A DNA stretch of 64,000 bases from Synechococcus sp. CBW1002 (GCF_015840915.1 NZ_CP060398.1:434001-498000), one strand, 5' to 3'. Positions 7,192-17,562 are shown, counted from the stretch's first letter. Made by a program: numbers and translations. The notes: generated by a model not told the origin, from the letters alone.

Positions 7192-7806
7192 CATCCCAAA
7201 GTGCCATTGCTTGCCCTTGCAGGTCTGGTGCATCTCAGGATCCCTCTCCCGCTTCTCATTCTTTGTGGAGCTTGGTGCCGCGATGATGGTCGCATCGATG
7301 ATCGTGCCCTGCTTCATAACCATGCCATTGGCCTTGAGGTGGGCCTTCACGGCTTCAAAGATCTGCGCGCCCAGATCCTTCTCCTCCAGTAGATGCCGGA
7401 ACGCCAGGATCGTGGTCTCATCCGGGATCCGGTCGGTGATCAGGGCGATACCGGCAAAGCGGCGCATGGTCGCCACCTCAAGCAGCGCATCCTCCATCGC
7501 CGGATCGCTCAGGTCATACCACTGCTGCAGCAGATGAATCCGCAGCATGGTTTCCAACGGATAGGGCGGCCGACCGCCCTTGCTGCTGGTCCTGGGGTAG
7601 TGGGGTTCGATCAGATCGATCAGTGCTTTCCAGGGAACAACCGCCTCCATCTCAGCCAGAAATCGCTCTCGCCGGGTGCGCTTTTTGGCCGTGGACTGCT
7701 CGTAATCACCAAAACCGAACTGCTTGGCGTCCATCAAGCCTGACCACGTCACCGATCACAAGGCCATTGTCGCGCAGGGTGGCGGGGTTTTCCAGAGTCT
7801 CCCTAA

Positions 7807-8167
7807 AGCATTCGATCAGGCAAGTGCCGATCTTCAGGCCGCTGTGGCAGCGAACGGATTCGGCGTGTTGGCAGTACTTGATCTCGGTGACAGCCTGCGC
7901 AGCAAAGGTATCAACTTCTCCGAGCAGTGCCAGGTATTTGAAGTGTGCAATCCCCAGCAGGCAGCCTACGTACTGAGCAAGGACATGAAGCTGACCATGG
8001 CCCTGCCCTGCCGGATCTCCGTCTTCACCGAAGCAGGCCAGACCCGGATCGGCATGATCCGGCCCGAAGACATGCTCAGCAACTTGTCCACCGAACCAGG
8101 TTTGATAGAGCTGGCCCACGACGTTGAATCCGCCACGACAGCCATCATCCAGTCTGCGGCAATATGA
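7807..8167 (+). pseudogene. DUF302-family protein gene, 5' end lost to IS5
   Basis: From AFDQASADLQAAVAANGFGV onward the sequence is a DUF302 domain, with the typical FEVCNPQQAAYVL and LPCRISVFTEAGQTRIGMI segments. An open frame runs back to a TTG at 7724, but codons before 7807 belong to the IS5 right end, so the native start and roughly the first ten residues are gone. Upstream of the matching CTAA on the left (4068) lies the antitoxin promoter region and no clear in-frame start. DUF302 function is unknown. A P-type ATPase pseudogene follows 157 bp downstream. Confidence 0.7.
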
Positions 8168-8324
8168 ACAGCAGCAGCATGAGCGGCGGCGGCCTGCGCT
8201 CACGATGATGCCCAACAATCTCGCAGACAACCGGCCTTAGACCCAGGCAAGGAGAACCAAAAAACAATCCCACCGAGGACGGATCCACCCCAACGAGGAA
8301 ATCCAACCAAGAAACCCAACGACG

Positions 8325-10791
8325 ATGAGTCCAGCACAGCAGCGCCATGGGCACACTGGGGAGTTGGACGACCTGGCTGGACAGCAGCTACAGGAGAAGC
8401 TGAAGTCTTCAGCGAATGGGCTGAGTCAGACCGAAGCGCTGCGTCGCTTGGCTCAGTATGGCAGTAACGAACTTACCGAAAAGAAGACGAATCAGATCCT
8501 GAAGCTTCTGACCTATTTCTGGGGTCCGATTCCATGGATGATTGAAGCAGCGGCGCTCCTCTCCTCAGTGGCCCAGCATTGGCCAGACTTCGCCATCATC
8601 CTGCTGCTTCTCGCCAATGCGGTGATCGGTTTCTGGGAAGAACACCAGGCTGGTCATGCCATCGCGGCGCTCAAAGCCAAGTTGGCCATGAAGGCGCAGG
8701 TGAAACGGGATGGCCAGTGGACCACTTTGGAGTCGCGGGAACTGGTACCTGGCGACGTCATCCATCTACGCCTCGGCGACATCGTGCCAGCGGATGCGCG
8801 CTTGCTGGATGGTGATCTGCCGCAGGTAGATCAGTCGGCGCTGACGGGTGCATCGTTAGCGGCCACACACCAATGCGATGACGCCGTGTTCTCGGGATTG
8901 ATCATCCGCCGGAGTGATATCGATGCCATGGTCTACGCCACAGGATCGAACACATACTTCGGCAAGACAGCTGAACTGGTGCAGGCAGCGGCCAGCGTCA
9001 GTCACTTTCAACAAGCCGTCCTGAAGATCGGCAATGTCCTGATCCTCCTAGCGCTGGCTCTGGTGTCGGTGATCATCACAGTCGCGTTGCTGCGCGGCGA
9101 CCCACTACTTACCACCCTTCAGTTCGCCCTGGTGTTGACCGTTGCTGCGATTCCCGTGGCCATGCCCACCGTGCTCTCGGTGACCATGGCGGTGGGAGCG
9201 CGCCTGCTGACGAAAAAAGGGGCGATCGTGACACGGTTGGCGGCCATCGAAGAATTGGCTGGCGTTGATGTACTTTGCTCGGATCAAACGGGCACACTGA
9301 CTCAGAACAAGCTGACACTTGGCGATCCTTTCAGCGTCAGGTCCCCCAGCTTGGATTCATCCAGCGGAGACAGGGATCCGGATCTGGTAATTTTTACCGC
9401 AGCCCTGGCCTCACGATCCGACAACAAGGATCCGATCAAGCAGTGCTGGACGGACTGAGCGATCATCAGAGCCTGGATGGCTACCAGTTGGTTCATTTCC
9501 AGCCCTTCGACCCGGTTCACAAGCGAACCGAAGCCACCGTCAGGGGATTGGACGGAATCGAATTCAAGGTCACCAAGGGTGCACCGCAAGTGATCCTGGC
9601 GTTGTCGGCCAATGCTGCCCAGGTGTCGGCCGCCGTTGATCGCGCGATCAGCGAGTTCGCCGCACGTGGATTCCGTTCGCTGGGAGTGGCCCGCACGGAT
9701 ACACAGCAGCAGTGGCAGTGTCTTGGAGCCTTACCCCTGTTTGATCCTCCTCGCGACGAAGCCAAAGCGACCATCGCGACAGCACGCCAGATGGGAGTGA
9801 CGATCAAGATGGTGACCGGTGATCAATTGCCGATCGCCCAGGAAACGGCAGAGGAACTGGGGATGGGCTCCAGGATTCTCGATGCCAGTGGCTTCGGGAC
9901 CAGCACGACCGATCAGTCGGAACGGTTGGCAGAGTCGATCGAGACAGCGGATGGATTCGCCCAGGTGTTCCCTGAGCATAAGTTTCAGATTGTCGATGTC
10001 CTCCAGCAGCACGGCCACATCGTCGGCATGACAGGCGATGGCGTCAACGATGCACCCGCGCTCAAAAAAGCCGACTGCGGCTCGCCGTTTCGGATGCAAC
10101 AGACGCGGCGCGTGGCGCGGCCTCGATCGTGCTGATGAAGCCGGGACTGTCCGTGATGATCAAGGCCATCAAGGCAAGTCGCAAAATCTTCCAGAGGATG
10201 AACAGCTACGCGATCTACCGCATCGCGGAAACTCTGCGCGTCCTGCTCTTCATGACGGCCTCGATCCTGGCATTTAACTTCTATCCCGTGACCGCAGTCA
10301 TGATCGTGATGCTGGCCCTACTGAATGACGGCGCCATCTTGTCGATTGCCTACGACAACGTTCATGTCAGCAGCGATCCAGAACGATGGCATATGCGCAC
10401 GGTCATGGGGATCGCGGCAGCCTTGGGCGCCATTGGGGTCGTTTCAGCGTTTGGCTTGTTCTATCTCGCGGAGCGCGTCTTTCATCTTGACCGTGCCCAT
10501 AGTCAGACCCTGATGTATCTGAAGCTCTCCGTGGCTGGACATCTGACCATCTTCCTCACACGCACGCGCGGGCCTTTCTGGTCCATACGACCGGCACGGG
10601 TTCTGCTGTTGGCCGTTTGCGGCACGCAACTGGTGGCAACGCTGATCGCGGTGTATGGATGGCTGATGACCCCGCTGGGGTGGGATTGGGCCTTGGTGGT
10701 CTGGGGCTATGCCCTGGCTTGGTTCTTGGTTAACGACCGCCTGAAGTTGATGGCTGATTCGATCCTCAGCCCACAACTGCCTGCCAATTGA
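8325..10791 (+). pseudogene. plasma-membrane-type H+ P-type ATPase, two frameshifts
   Basis: Three overlapping frames together cover a type III (proton-pumping) P-type ATPase. Part one (8325 to about 9435) has the N-terminal cation-ATPase domain, helices M1-M4 and the phosphorylation site. Part two (about 9435-10083) has the nucleotide and P domains to GDGVNDAPALKKADCG. Part three (about 10083-10791) has the last membrane helices. One base appears lost near 9435 and one near 10083 (GGCTCGCC for GGCATCGCC). Two near-invariant residues are also changed: TGES is TGAS and DKTGT is DQTGT. The gene is a relic. Confidence 0.9.
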
Positions 10792-10920
10792 CCAGGAGGC
10801 AACGACGACGCCCATGCGAGCCGGCCATGCCGAGCTTGGAGCGGCCCTGGCCAGGATCGCCATAGCGTTGGACCAGCTCCTCCACCCTGGCCTCACCTGC
10901 CCCTTGCACCTCCAACGCCC

Positions 10921-12111
10921 GTGATCCAGTTCCTCCACACCGCCGACTGGCAGCTCGGCAAGCCCTATGCCCGGGTCAGCGATCCCGACAAGCGGGCCCG
11001 CCTGCGCCAGGAGCGTCTGAGCGCCATCGGGAGGCTGGGGCAGGTAGCGCAGCAGCACGGGGCCGCCTTCATCGCGGTGGCGGGTGATCTGTTCGATTCC
11101 CATCAGCCCACCCGCTCCAACGTGTCGGCCGCCTGCAGCGCCATCGGAGCCCTGGAGCTGCCGGTGCTGGTGATTCCGGGCAACCACGACCACGGCGGCG
11201 CCGGCAGCCTCTGGCAGGAGACCTATTTCCAGGAGGAGCGTCACCACCTGGCCCCCAACCTGCATGTGTTGCTGGAGCGCAAGCCGTTGACGCTGACCAG
11301 CCTCGGCCTCGGCCCTGGGGTGGTGCTGCCCTGCCCCTTGCTGCGCAAGGCCGAACCCGTCGATCCCACCGCCTGGTTGCGCCACATGGACTTCACCGCC
11401 TGGGCAGACCAGCCCCGCATCGTGCTGGCCCATGGATCGATCCAGGGATTTGGCGCGGAAGACAGCAGCGACACCGACGACGAGAATCCGCCGGTGCCCA
11501 CCAACCGCATCGATCTGGCCCGCCTACCGGCCGGGGAGATCGACTACGTCGCCCTCGGCGACTGGCATGGCCTCAAGCAGGTGAGCCCGCGGGCCTGGTA
11601 CGCCGGCTGTCACGAGATGGACCGCTTCCCCCGCAGCGCCGCGTACCGCTCCGGTCAGGTGCTGATGGTGAGCGTCTCGCGAGGTGGGCAGCCAGAAACC
11701 TTTCCGGTGCCCACCGGTGGCATCCGCTGGCATCAGATCGCCCACCGGTTCAACAGCGACGCCGACCTGGAGCGCCTGGAGCAACTGCTGAGGGATGCCA
11801 TCGGCCCCCGCAGCAACGAAGACCTGCTGCTGCTGGAGCTTGAGGGCAGCCTCAGCCTGGCCGCTGCCGGCCGCCTGCAGGATCTGCTGCAGCGCCTCGA
11901 GGCCCGCCTGCTGCGCCTCAAGCGGCGCGACCACACCCGTGTCGCCCCGGATGCGGCCGAACTGCGTCAGCTCACCCGGCGCTCCGGTGATCCGTTGGTG
12001 GCCCGCGTGGCCCAGCGGCTGCAGCAGCTGATCGAGAGCAGCCCGGAAGACTCCGCGGAACTGGCCCGCATGGGCCTGCGCGAACTGCACCGCGCCTGCG
12101 AAAGCCACTGA
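10921..12111 (+). CDS. SbcD/YhaO-like metallophosphoesterase (DNA exonuclease subunit)
   Basis: A 396-residue protein with the calcineurin-like metal-binding motifs in order: HTADWQLGKPY, AVAGDLFDS, IPGNHDHGG, LAHGSIQGF and ALGDWHGLK. These coordinate two Mn ions in SbcD/Mre11-type nucleases. The C-terminal 130 residues are helical and probably bind the partner's coiled coil. Start is GTG at 10921, placing the first strand at residue 2; no Shine-Dalgarno is evident. The partner ATPase begins 31 bp downstream. The pair looks closer to YhaO/YhaN than to classical SbcDC, judging from the ATPase. Confidence 0.85.
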   Translation: MIQFLHTADWQLGKPYARVSDPDKRARLRQERLSAIGRLGQVAQQHGAAFIAVAGDLFDSHQPTRSNVSAACSAIGALELPVLVIPGNHDHGGAGSLWQETYFQEERHHLAPNLHVLLERKPLTLTSLGLGPGVVLPCPLLRKAEPVDPTAWLRHMDFTAWADQPRIVLAHGSIQGFGAEDSSDTDDENPPVPTNRIDLARLPAGEIDYVALGDWHGLKQVSPRAWYAGCHEMDRFPRSAAYRSGQVLMVSVSRGGQPETFPVPTGGIRWHQIAHRFNSDADLERLEQLLRDAIGPRSNEDLLLLELEGSLSLAAAGRLQDLLQRLEARLLRLKRRDHTRVAPDAAELRQLTRRSGDPLVARVAQRLQQLIESSPEDSAELARMGLRELHRACESH

Positions 12112-12142
12112 AGACCGACGATCCACGAGGACACACCAGCCC

Positions 12143-14863
12143 ATGCGCCTGCTTTCGGCCCGCATCCGCGACTACCGCCTGCACCGTGACCTGACGGTGA
12201 ACTTTGATCCCCGCTTCACGGTGATCGCTGGACCGAACCAGTCGGGCAAGAGCACCCTCGCCGAAGCCCTGCACCGGGCCCTGTTCCTGCCAGTCAAGAC
12301 CGGTGGCGCCGTGCTCGAGGGCATGAAGACCGATCCCTTCATGGCCGATCCCGAGGTGGTGCTGGCCTTCGCCGCCGGCGGCGACACCTGGACGCTGCGC
12401 AAACGCTTCGCGGGCAGCCGCGGCAGCATCGCCTTGCAGGACTCCGGCGGCCGCAGCCTCCAGGGCGATGCCGCCGAGGAACGGCTGGCTGAACTGATCG
12501 GCACCGCCGCCGTGGCCCGCAACCGTGCTGCCGCAGACCAGCTCAAAGAGCGGTGGGGCCATCTCTGGGTCTGGCAGGGGTCCGCCAGCGACAACCCCCT
12601 GGCGCTCAGCTCCAGCGCCTATGACCACGACCGGCTGGTGGAGCGTCTGCAGGCCGGTGCCGACCTGGGGGTGCAATCGCCCCTGGATCTGGCGGTGCTC
12701 GACGACATTCAGACCCGCTGGGCCACGGTCTTCACCCCAGGCAGCGCGACGCGTGCTCCCCAGCTGCGCCGGGGATCGGAGTTGCAGCGGGCCCGCGAGG
12801 CGATGCAGCAGGCCGAGGTTGAGCTGGCCGCCATCGGCGACACGTTGCAGCAGCAGGCGCAGGCCCAGCAGGCCTATGCAGCGGCGACTGAGCTTCAGGA
12901 CCGCCTGGCCATCGAACTGCCGCAGCGCCGCAAGGAACGCCAGGCCCTCGAGGAACGCCTGGGGCGCAGCCGTGAGCTCCAGACCCTGATCGACCAGGAG
13001 GGCCCTCTGCTGGAAGGGCTGCGCAAGCAGCTGGACGAGCAGCGGCGCGACCAGCAGGAACTCCAGCAGCAGGGCCAACGGGTGGCCGCGCTGGAAGCCG
13101 CGCTGGCGCCAAAAGCCGCAGAGCACGGAGCCCTGTGCAGCAAACTCCCGGCGGCTGAGCAACAGCGGCAGGCGGCACGTACCCAGCTCGATACCCTGCG
13201 GCAGGCCAGCGCAACCGGCACGACCGCCGCTGAACAGATCGAGCAACGGCTCAGCCGTGTCCGCCTGCAGCTTCAGAAACAGGAACTGGCGCAGCAGCTC
13301 TCCAGGGTCGAGCAACTGCAGGCAGACCTGACAGGCCTGGAGAAGGATCTGCAGCGCCTGCCCGCGATCGATGCCAAGGCGGTGGAGGCCCTGCGCCGAT
13401 TAGGGGAAACTGTCCAGACCAGCCGCGCCAGGGCGGAGGCCATGGCAACGGGCCTCGAGGTGATCCGAGCCGGCCAGTCCATCCGGGTGGATGGCGAGGA
13501 CCTGACTGCCGGCACCACCCGGTTGCTGGCCGAACCGACCGTGCTGAGGGTGGGCAACGACGTGGAGTTGCGGCTGGTGCCCGGTGGTGGCACCACCGCC
13601 GCTGCGGCGCAGCAGAAGCTGCAGGACGCGGATGCGGCCCTCGGTAAGGCCCTGAGGCTCTGGCAGGTGAGCAGTGTGGAGGAAGCTGCCACCGCCGAGC
13701 GTCGGCGCAGTGACCTGCTGGCGGAACGGGAACGGCTGGCCGCTCAGCGTGGTGCCGAGGATCCGGCGAGCATTCGCCAACGCCTCACGGCCCTGGAGGC
13801 ACAGCTCGCAGCACAGCCCGCCGATCCGATCGACGACACGGCGTCCGATCAGGACTCGACAGCCCGGCTCGCTTCCCTGGAGCTGGACCTGCAGAACGCC
13901 CGTGCCGTCCGAACCCAGGCTCTCGCCGCGGAGCAACAGCAGCAGCGCAGCCTGGAAGCCAGCGAAGCGGCGCTTGAGGCCCTCAAGGCCTCGATCGAGA
14001 CCACCAGCCAGGCACTCCGCGATGGGGAGTCGCAGCTGCTGGAGGCCCGGACCCGCATCAATGCCGTGCTGCAGCGTTGCCGTTCCGCCGCCAACCTGGA
14101 GACGGTGATCACCGAGCTGGTCACGCGCCTGCAGCAGAGCGAAGCCAGGCTCGCCGCGCTGGTAGCCGAGCGGGCCGCCCTCGAGCCGGACCACCTGGAT
14201 CTGCAGGCCCGGAGCCTCGATCGGGCCATCGCCACGCTGCAGCAGCAGGAGCGTGAGGCCCATGAAGCCCGCATCCGTGCCGAGAGCCGACTGCATGGCG
14301 ATGGACGCATCGATCTGCAGGCTGAACTGGAGCAGAAACAGGCCGAACTGGAATCGCGGCGGGTGGAGCGGGAGCGCCTCGAACAGGAGGCCGGCACGCT
14401 CAACCTGCTGCGCCAGCTGCTGGAGGAGGAACAGAACGCCATGGCAAGCCAGTACGCCGCTCCGTTGACGAAGCGCATCGCCACCTACCTGGCCCATGTG
14501 TTCCCGGATGCGCCCCGCACGGCGCTCTCCTACGACGCCCGCCATGGCTTCCAGCAACTGCAATGGCGCCGCGGCGGTGAAGCCGCCTTTCCATTCGAGG
14601 TGCTCAGCACCGGCGCTCGGGAGCAGTTCGCCGCCGCCCTGCGGGTGGCGATGGCCGAAGTGCTGGCCGGGGCCTACGACGGCAGCCTGCCGCTGCTGTT
14701 CGACGATGCCTTCGCCCATTCCGACCGGGAGCGGCAGGCCGGGGTGGTGCGGATGCTGACCGAGGCCAGCGCCCAGGGTCTGCAGGTGGTGCTGCTCACC
14801 TGTGACCTGGAACGCAGCACGCTGATCGAAACCGCCACCCAGGTCAGGCTCGGGTCCGGCTGA
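12143..14863 (+). CDS. SMC/SbcC-like ATPase (YhaN-like) with long coiled coil
   Basis: A 906-residue protein. The N-terminus reads MRLLSARIRDYRLHRDLTV, then Walker A GPNQSGKST (about residues 30-38). Residues about 200-740 are Gln/Glu/Leu-rich coiled coil with a central break that could form a hinge. The C-terminal lobe has a signature-like LSTGAREQFAAALRVAMAEV and Walker B LPLLFDDAFAHSD. It would dimerise through its ATPase heads and drive the upstream phosphoesterase in processing DNA ends. The two genes form an operon. Its stop overlaps the end of the converging kinase remnant by 20 bp. Confidence 0.85.
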   Translation: MRLLSARIRDYRLHRDLTVNFDPRFTVIAGPNQSGKSTLAEALHRALFLPVKTGGAVLEGMKTDPFMADPEVVLAFAAGGDTWTLRKRFAGSRGSIALQDSGGRSLQGDAAEERLAELIGTAAVARNRAAADQLKERWGHLWVWQGSASDNPLALSSSAYDHDRLVERLQAGADLGVQSPLDLAVLDDIQTRWATVFTPGSATRAPQLRRGSELQRAREAMQQAEVELAAIGDTLQQQAQAQQAYAAATELQDRLAIELPQRRKERQALEERLGRSRELQTLIDQEGPLLEGLRKQLDEQRRDQQELQQQGQRVAALEAALAPKAAEHGALCSKLPAAEQQRQAARTQLDTLRQASATGTTAAEQIEQRLSRVRLQLQKQELAQQLSRVEQLQADLTGLEKDLQRLPAIDAKAVEALRRLGETVQTSRARAEAMATGLEVIRAGQSIRVDGEDLTAGTTRLLAEPTVLRVGNDVELRLVPGGGTTAAAAQQKLQDADAALGKALRLWQVSSVEEAATAERRRSDLLAERERLAAQRGAEDPASIRQRLTALEAQLAAQPADPIDDTASDQDSTARLASLELDLQNARAVRTQALAAEQQQQRSLEASEAALEALKASIETTSQALRDGESQLLEARTRINAVLQRCRSAANLETVITELVTRLQQSEARLAALVAERAALEPDHLDLQARSLDRAIATLQQQEREAHEARIRAESRLHGDGRIDLQAELEQKQAELESRRVERERLEQEAGTLNLLRQLLEEEQNAMASQYAAPLTKRIATYLAHVFPDAPRTALSYDARHGFQQLQWRRGGEAAFPFEVLSTGAREQFAAALRVAMAEVLAGAYDGSLPLLFDDAFAHSDRERQAGVVRMLTEASAQGLQVVLLTCDLERSTLIETATQVRLGSG

Positions 14864-15875
14864 GGCCGCCGAGGCCCCGCCTGAGCCGGAAACGCTGCAG
14901 CGCTGCAGCGAGATCCTCCAGGCGCACCGGCTTGGTGAGGAAGTCATTCATGCCGGCACCCTGGCATTCCTGGCGCTGCGTCTCGAACGCATAGGCCGTC
15001 AGGGCGATCACGTACAACCCCTGGAAACCGCGCCGGCGCAACTCACGCGTGGCTGAAACCCCATCCAATCGGGGCATCTGGATATCCATGAACACCAGAT
15101 CAATCCCACCGGCCTCGATCCGCTCCACGGCGGCCTGACCGTCGGCAACAAAGTCAGCCTTGAGGCCCAACTTGGCCAACATCAACTCAATCATCCGCTG
15201 ATTGACGCGACCATCTTCCGCCACCAGGATTCCGACACCTTGAAGGCCTTTCACCTGTGTTTCTGACAGCACCTCGGATTGCTTTTCCGAGGGCACCTCG
15301 GCCAGGGTTTCTGACAGCAGCTCGACTTGCGGTTTCGATGTCGCCGGCTTGTTTGCTTTCAGATCCACCGGATCAGCTGATTCAGGTTCCTTCACTGTGG
15401 ACAGCGCTGACCGCGCCGGGGCCAAGGCGAGGCTGAAGGGAATCGTGGCCGTGAAGCAACTCCCTTCACCGAGCCTGGAGACCACGGCAAGATCACCACC
15501 CATGAGCCTGCAGAGGCGGCGGGTGATGGCCAGACCAAGGCCGGAGCTGCGGCCATCCTGATCCCTCAGGGACTGACGGGTGAACTCTTCAAACAGGATG
15601 GCCTGAAAGTCGTCGGAGATGCCAAGGCCCGTATCCGTGACCTTGAAGCCAAGGTCAACACCATCCTCACCACGCGGCGAAGACTCGACAACGAGACTGA
15701 CGCCACCGGCATCCGTATATTTACAAGCATTGCCGAGAAGATTGAAGAGGATCTGACGCAACTTGACCTCATCCCCAAGCAGCCATCTCGGCGCCTCTGG
15801 AGCCAGCGAAACCTCGAGCGTCAACGCCTTGGCATCAGCCGCCTGACGAAATAAAGTCTCACAATCCGTAAGCAT
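14844..15875 (-). pseudogene. hybrid histidine kinase, C-terminal fragment (ATPase + receiver)
   Basis: From LTDCETLFRQAADAKALTLE onward this is the catalytic half of a hybrid sensor kinase. The HATPase domain shows the N box (LRQILFNLLGNACKYTD), G1 (VTDTGLGIS) and G2 (GRSSGLGLAITRR). A Ser/Glu/Lys-rich linker with near-repeats (SETLAEVPSEKQSEVLSETQ) leads to a receiver domain with the phospho-acceptor Asp in DLVFMDIQMPRLDG, then ALTAYAF and FLTKPVR. The other half lies at 17563-18331, separated by an IS66-family element. Removing the element and one copy of CACAATCC joins the halves in frame (LLIKDC-ETLFRQ). Confidence 0.9.
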
Positions 15876-17562
15876 TCAGGGGTCGGGACAGCACGCGGCG
15901 AACATCGTCTCTGCTGAACCCTTGACGGCGTCCTGATTCCCGTTTGCATCTCAGGCAGAGACTGCTTGAGATGGGCGCCCCTCCTGCTGGCATTTCCGAG
16001 GTGGACTGGTTGTCGTGGCCAGCTGGTGCCAGGGAGTTCATCCTGGCTCAACAGGAGGAGATGGTGCAGCTCCGCGTCCAGCTCACCGCCCTGGCGACCG
16101 AACTGGCCCATCTGCGCGAGCGGATCGGCCGCAGCTCCCGCAATTCTTCCAAGCCTCCCTCCAGTGATGGCCAGGGGTTTAGGCCGCCCGAACGACGCAA
16201 GGGCAGTGGCCGCAAGCGCGGCGGCCAGCCGGGCCATCCCGGATCTGGGCCGGAGCTGCTGCCGATCGAGCGGGTGGATGAGGTGGTCGAGCACCACCCC
16301 CAGGCCTGCCGCCGCTGCGGCACGTTGCTACAGGGTCAGGATCCCGAGCCCTTGAGGCACCAGGTGATCGAGATTCCACCGATCACGCCTCTGGTGATCG
16401 AGCACCGGCTGCACCGCCTGGTCTGCCCCTGCTGTTCCACCAGCACCTGTGCCTCGTTACCGGCGGAGGTGGAAGTAAGCCATTACGGTCCCCGGCTCAG
16501 TGCTCTGGTGGGTCTGCTGGGTAGTGCCTTCCCGTTGAGTTTCAGCAAGACCCAGGCGCTGCTGGATCAGCTGCTGGGGGTACAGATCAGCCGGGGAGCG
16601 ATGGCCACTATCCGCCAGCGCTTGAGTGCAGCACTGGAGCAGCCCATGCAGGAGGCCCTTGCGTTTGCCCGTCAGCAGTCGGTGGTCTATGTCGATGAAA
16701 CCGGTGCCCCTACCGGTAATGCCGATGGGGGCAACCCCGATGGCCGGCGCGGCTGGGAGTGGGTCATGGTGACCGCCATGGGGGTGACAGTGTTCTTGCA
16801 GAGCCTGAGCCGCTCGGCTGCCGCCGCGATCGACCTGCTCGGGAATGCCTTTGGCGGAATTGTGGTGAGCGACCGCTTCTCCGCCTACAACCATCTCCCG
16901 CTGGAGCAGCGCCAGCTGTGCTGGGCGCACGTGATCCGCGATCTCACTGCCATCGCTGACCGTCAGGGCGCCAGCGGTGAGATTGGAGCGGAGCTGCTGG
17001 GCCTGCAGCAGCAGCTGTTTGCCCAGTGGCACCGCTACAAAGACGGAACGATCGACTGGTCCACGTTGCAGCAGGGCTGTCGGCCGATCCGCCAGGCGTT
17101 TGTGGGCACGCTGCATCGGGTTGTGGAGCTGGGCTGCCAGCGCGGCGAGCGAACGCCGTGGGCCAAGACGGTGCGTACCTGCCATCAGTTGCTGCAAGTG
17201 AGCGATGGCCTCTGGACCTTCCTGGAGATTGAAGGGATCGAGCCCACCAACAACGCAGCCGAGCGTGCCCTGCGCCATTCGGTGATTCAGCGCAAGATCA
17301 GCCATGGCGTCCAATCCCGCCAGGGTGCAATCTGCCGCAGCAGGTTGCTCACGGTCACCACCAGCCTGCGGCAACAGGGCCGTGATATCTGGCAGTTCCT
17401 GGAGCAGGCCTTGATCGCCCATCATCGCGGCGGTGAGATGCCATCGCTGTTGCCGAATCCCTGAGCCGGCCGTCATCGATCGTGGTGTCTGTGGTCGCTT
17501 GGTGATCAGCGATCAAGGGCGGTGAATGCTGCGCGGCTGCGTCACGGCCCCTGAACGGATAC
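15868..17562 (+). mobile_element. IS66-family element, transposase only
   Basis: The left end begins GTAAGCATTCAGGGGTCGGG (15868). The right end, read inward, is GTATCCGTTCAGGGGCCGTG (ending 17562). The flanks are a perfect 8-bp duplication, CACAATCC, at 15860-15867 and 17563-17570, as expected for IS66. At 1695 bp it carries only the transposase, without the accessory tnpA/tnpB genes of full IS66 elements. It splits the hybrid kinase gene and lies opposite to it. Confidence 0.92.
15971..17464 (+). CDS. IS66-family transposase
   Basis: A protein of about 497 residues. An N-terminal leucine-rich coiled stretch leads into IGRSSRNSSKPPSSDGQG, then a zinc-finger-like segment (CRRCGTLL ... CPCC) and the DDE core: Asp in VVYVDETGAPTGN, Asp in GIVVSDRFSAYNH, and Glu in IEPTNNAAERALRH. 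The ATG at 15971 is preferred over a TTG at 15944. The frame is intact, so the element may still be active, and excision would restore the host gene. Confidence 0.92.
   Translation: MGAPPAGISEVDWLSWPAGAREFILAQQEEMVQLRVQLTALATELAHLRERIGRSSRNSSKPPSSDGQGFRPPERRKGSGRKRGGQPGHPGSGPELLPIERVDEVVEHHPQACRRCGTLLQGQDPEPLRHQVIEIPPITPLVIEHRLHRLVCPCCSTSTCASLPAEVEVSHYGPRLSALVGLLGSAFPLSFSKTQALLDQLLGVQISRGAMATIRQRLSAALEQPMQEALAFARQQSVVYVDETGAPTGNADGGNPDGRRGWEWVMVTAMGVTVFLQSLSRSAAAAIDLLGNAFGGIVVSDRFSAYNHLPLEQRQLCWAHVIRDLTAIADRQGASGEIGAELLGLQQQLFAQWHRYKDGTIDWSTLQQGCRPIRQAFVGTLHRVVELGCQRGERTPWAKTVRTCHQLLQVSDGLWTFLEIEGIEPTNNAAERALRHSVIQRKISHGVQSRQGAICRSRLLTVTTSLRQQGRDIWQFLEQALIAHHRGGEMPSLLPNP

Larger units (their letters stand above)
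4242..7734 (-). pseudogene. IS5-family transposase, frameshifted and split
   Basis: The frame starts MDAKQFGFGDYEQSTAKK at 7734 and has IS5-group motifs: GTIIDATIIAAPSSTKN (first Asp), VDSESGLIHSVETTAANVHD, YADAGYQGIEKR and KVEHPFRVIKRQFGF. The frame breaks after KQWHFGM (about 7192), where 25 nt replace the expected 3 nt; it resumes at VHIGVDSES. After GLSNLF the IS1595 insertion intervenes, and the last codons (MAHHELLCKT and stop) lie at 4242-4275. Without both insertions the protein would be about 326 residues, the usual IS5 length. Confidence 0.85.
4072..7802. mobile_element. IS5-family element containing two further insertion sequences
   Basis: The left end reads GGAACCTCTGGACAAC (from 4072). 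The right end, read inward on the other strand, is GGAGACTCTGGAAAAC (ending 7802), so 13 of 16 positions match. Both ends are flanked by CTAA (4068-4071 and 7803-7806), the 4-bp YTAR duplication typical of the IS5 group. Subtracting the IS1595 element and its duplication leaves about 1.24 kb, the normal IS5 size. The minus-strand transposase is broken by a frameshift and by the IS1595 insertion, so the element is dead on its own. Confidence 0.85.

Noticed and set aside
13400-14947. 515-codon minus-strand frame
   Set aside because: Antisense to the SbcC-like coiled coil. The Leu/Gln repeats of the coiled coil create long open frames on the other strand.
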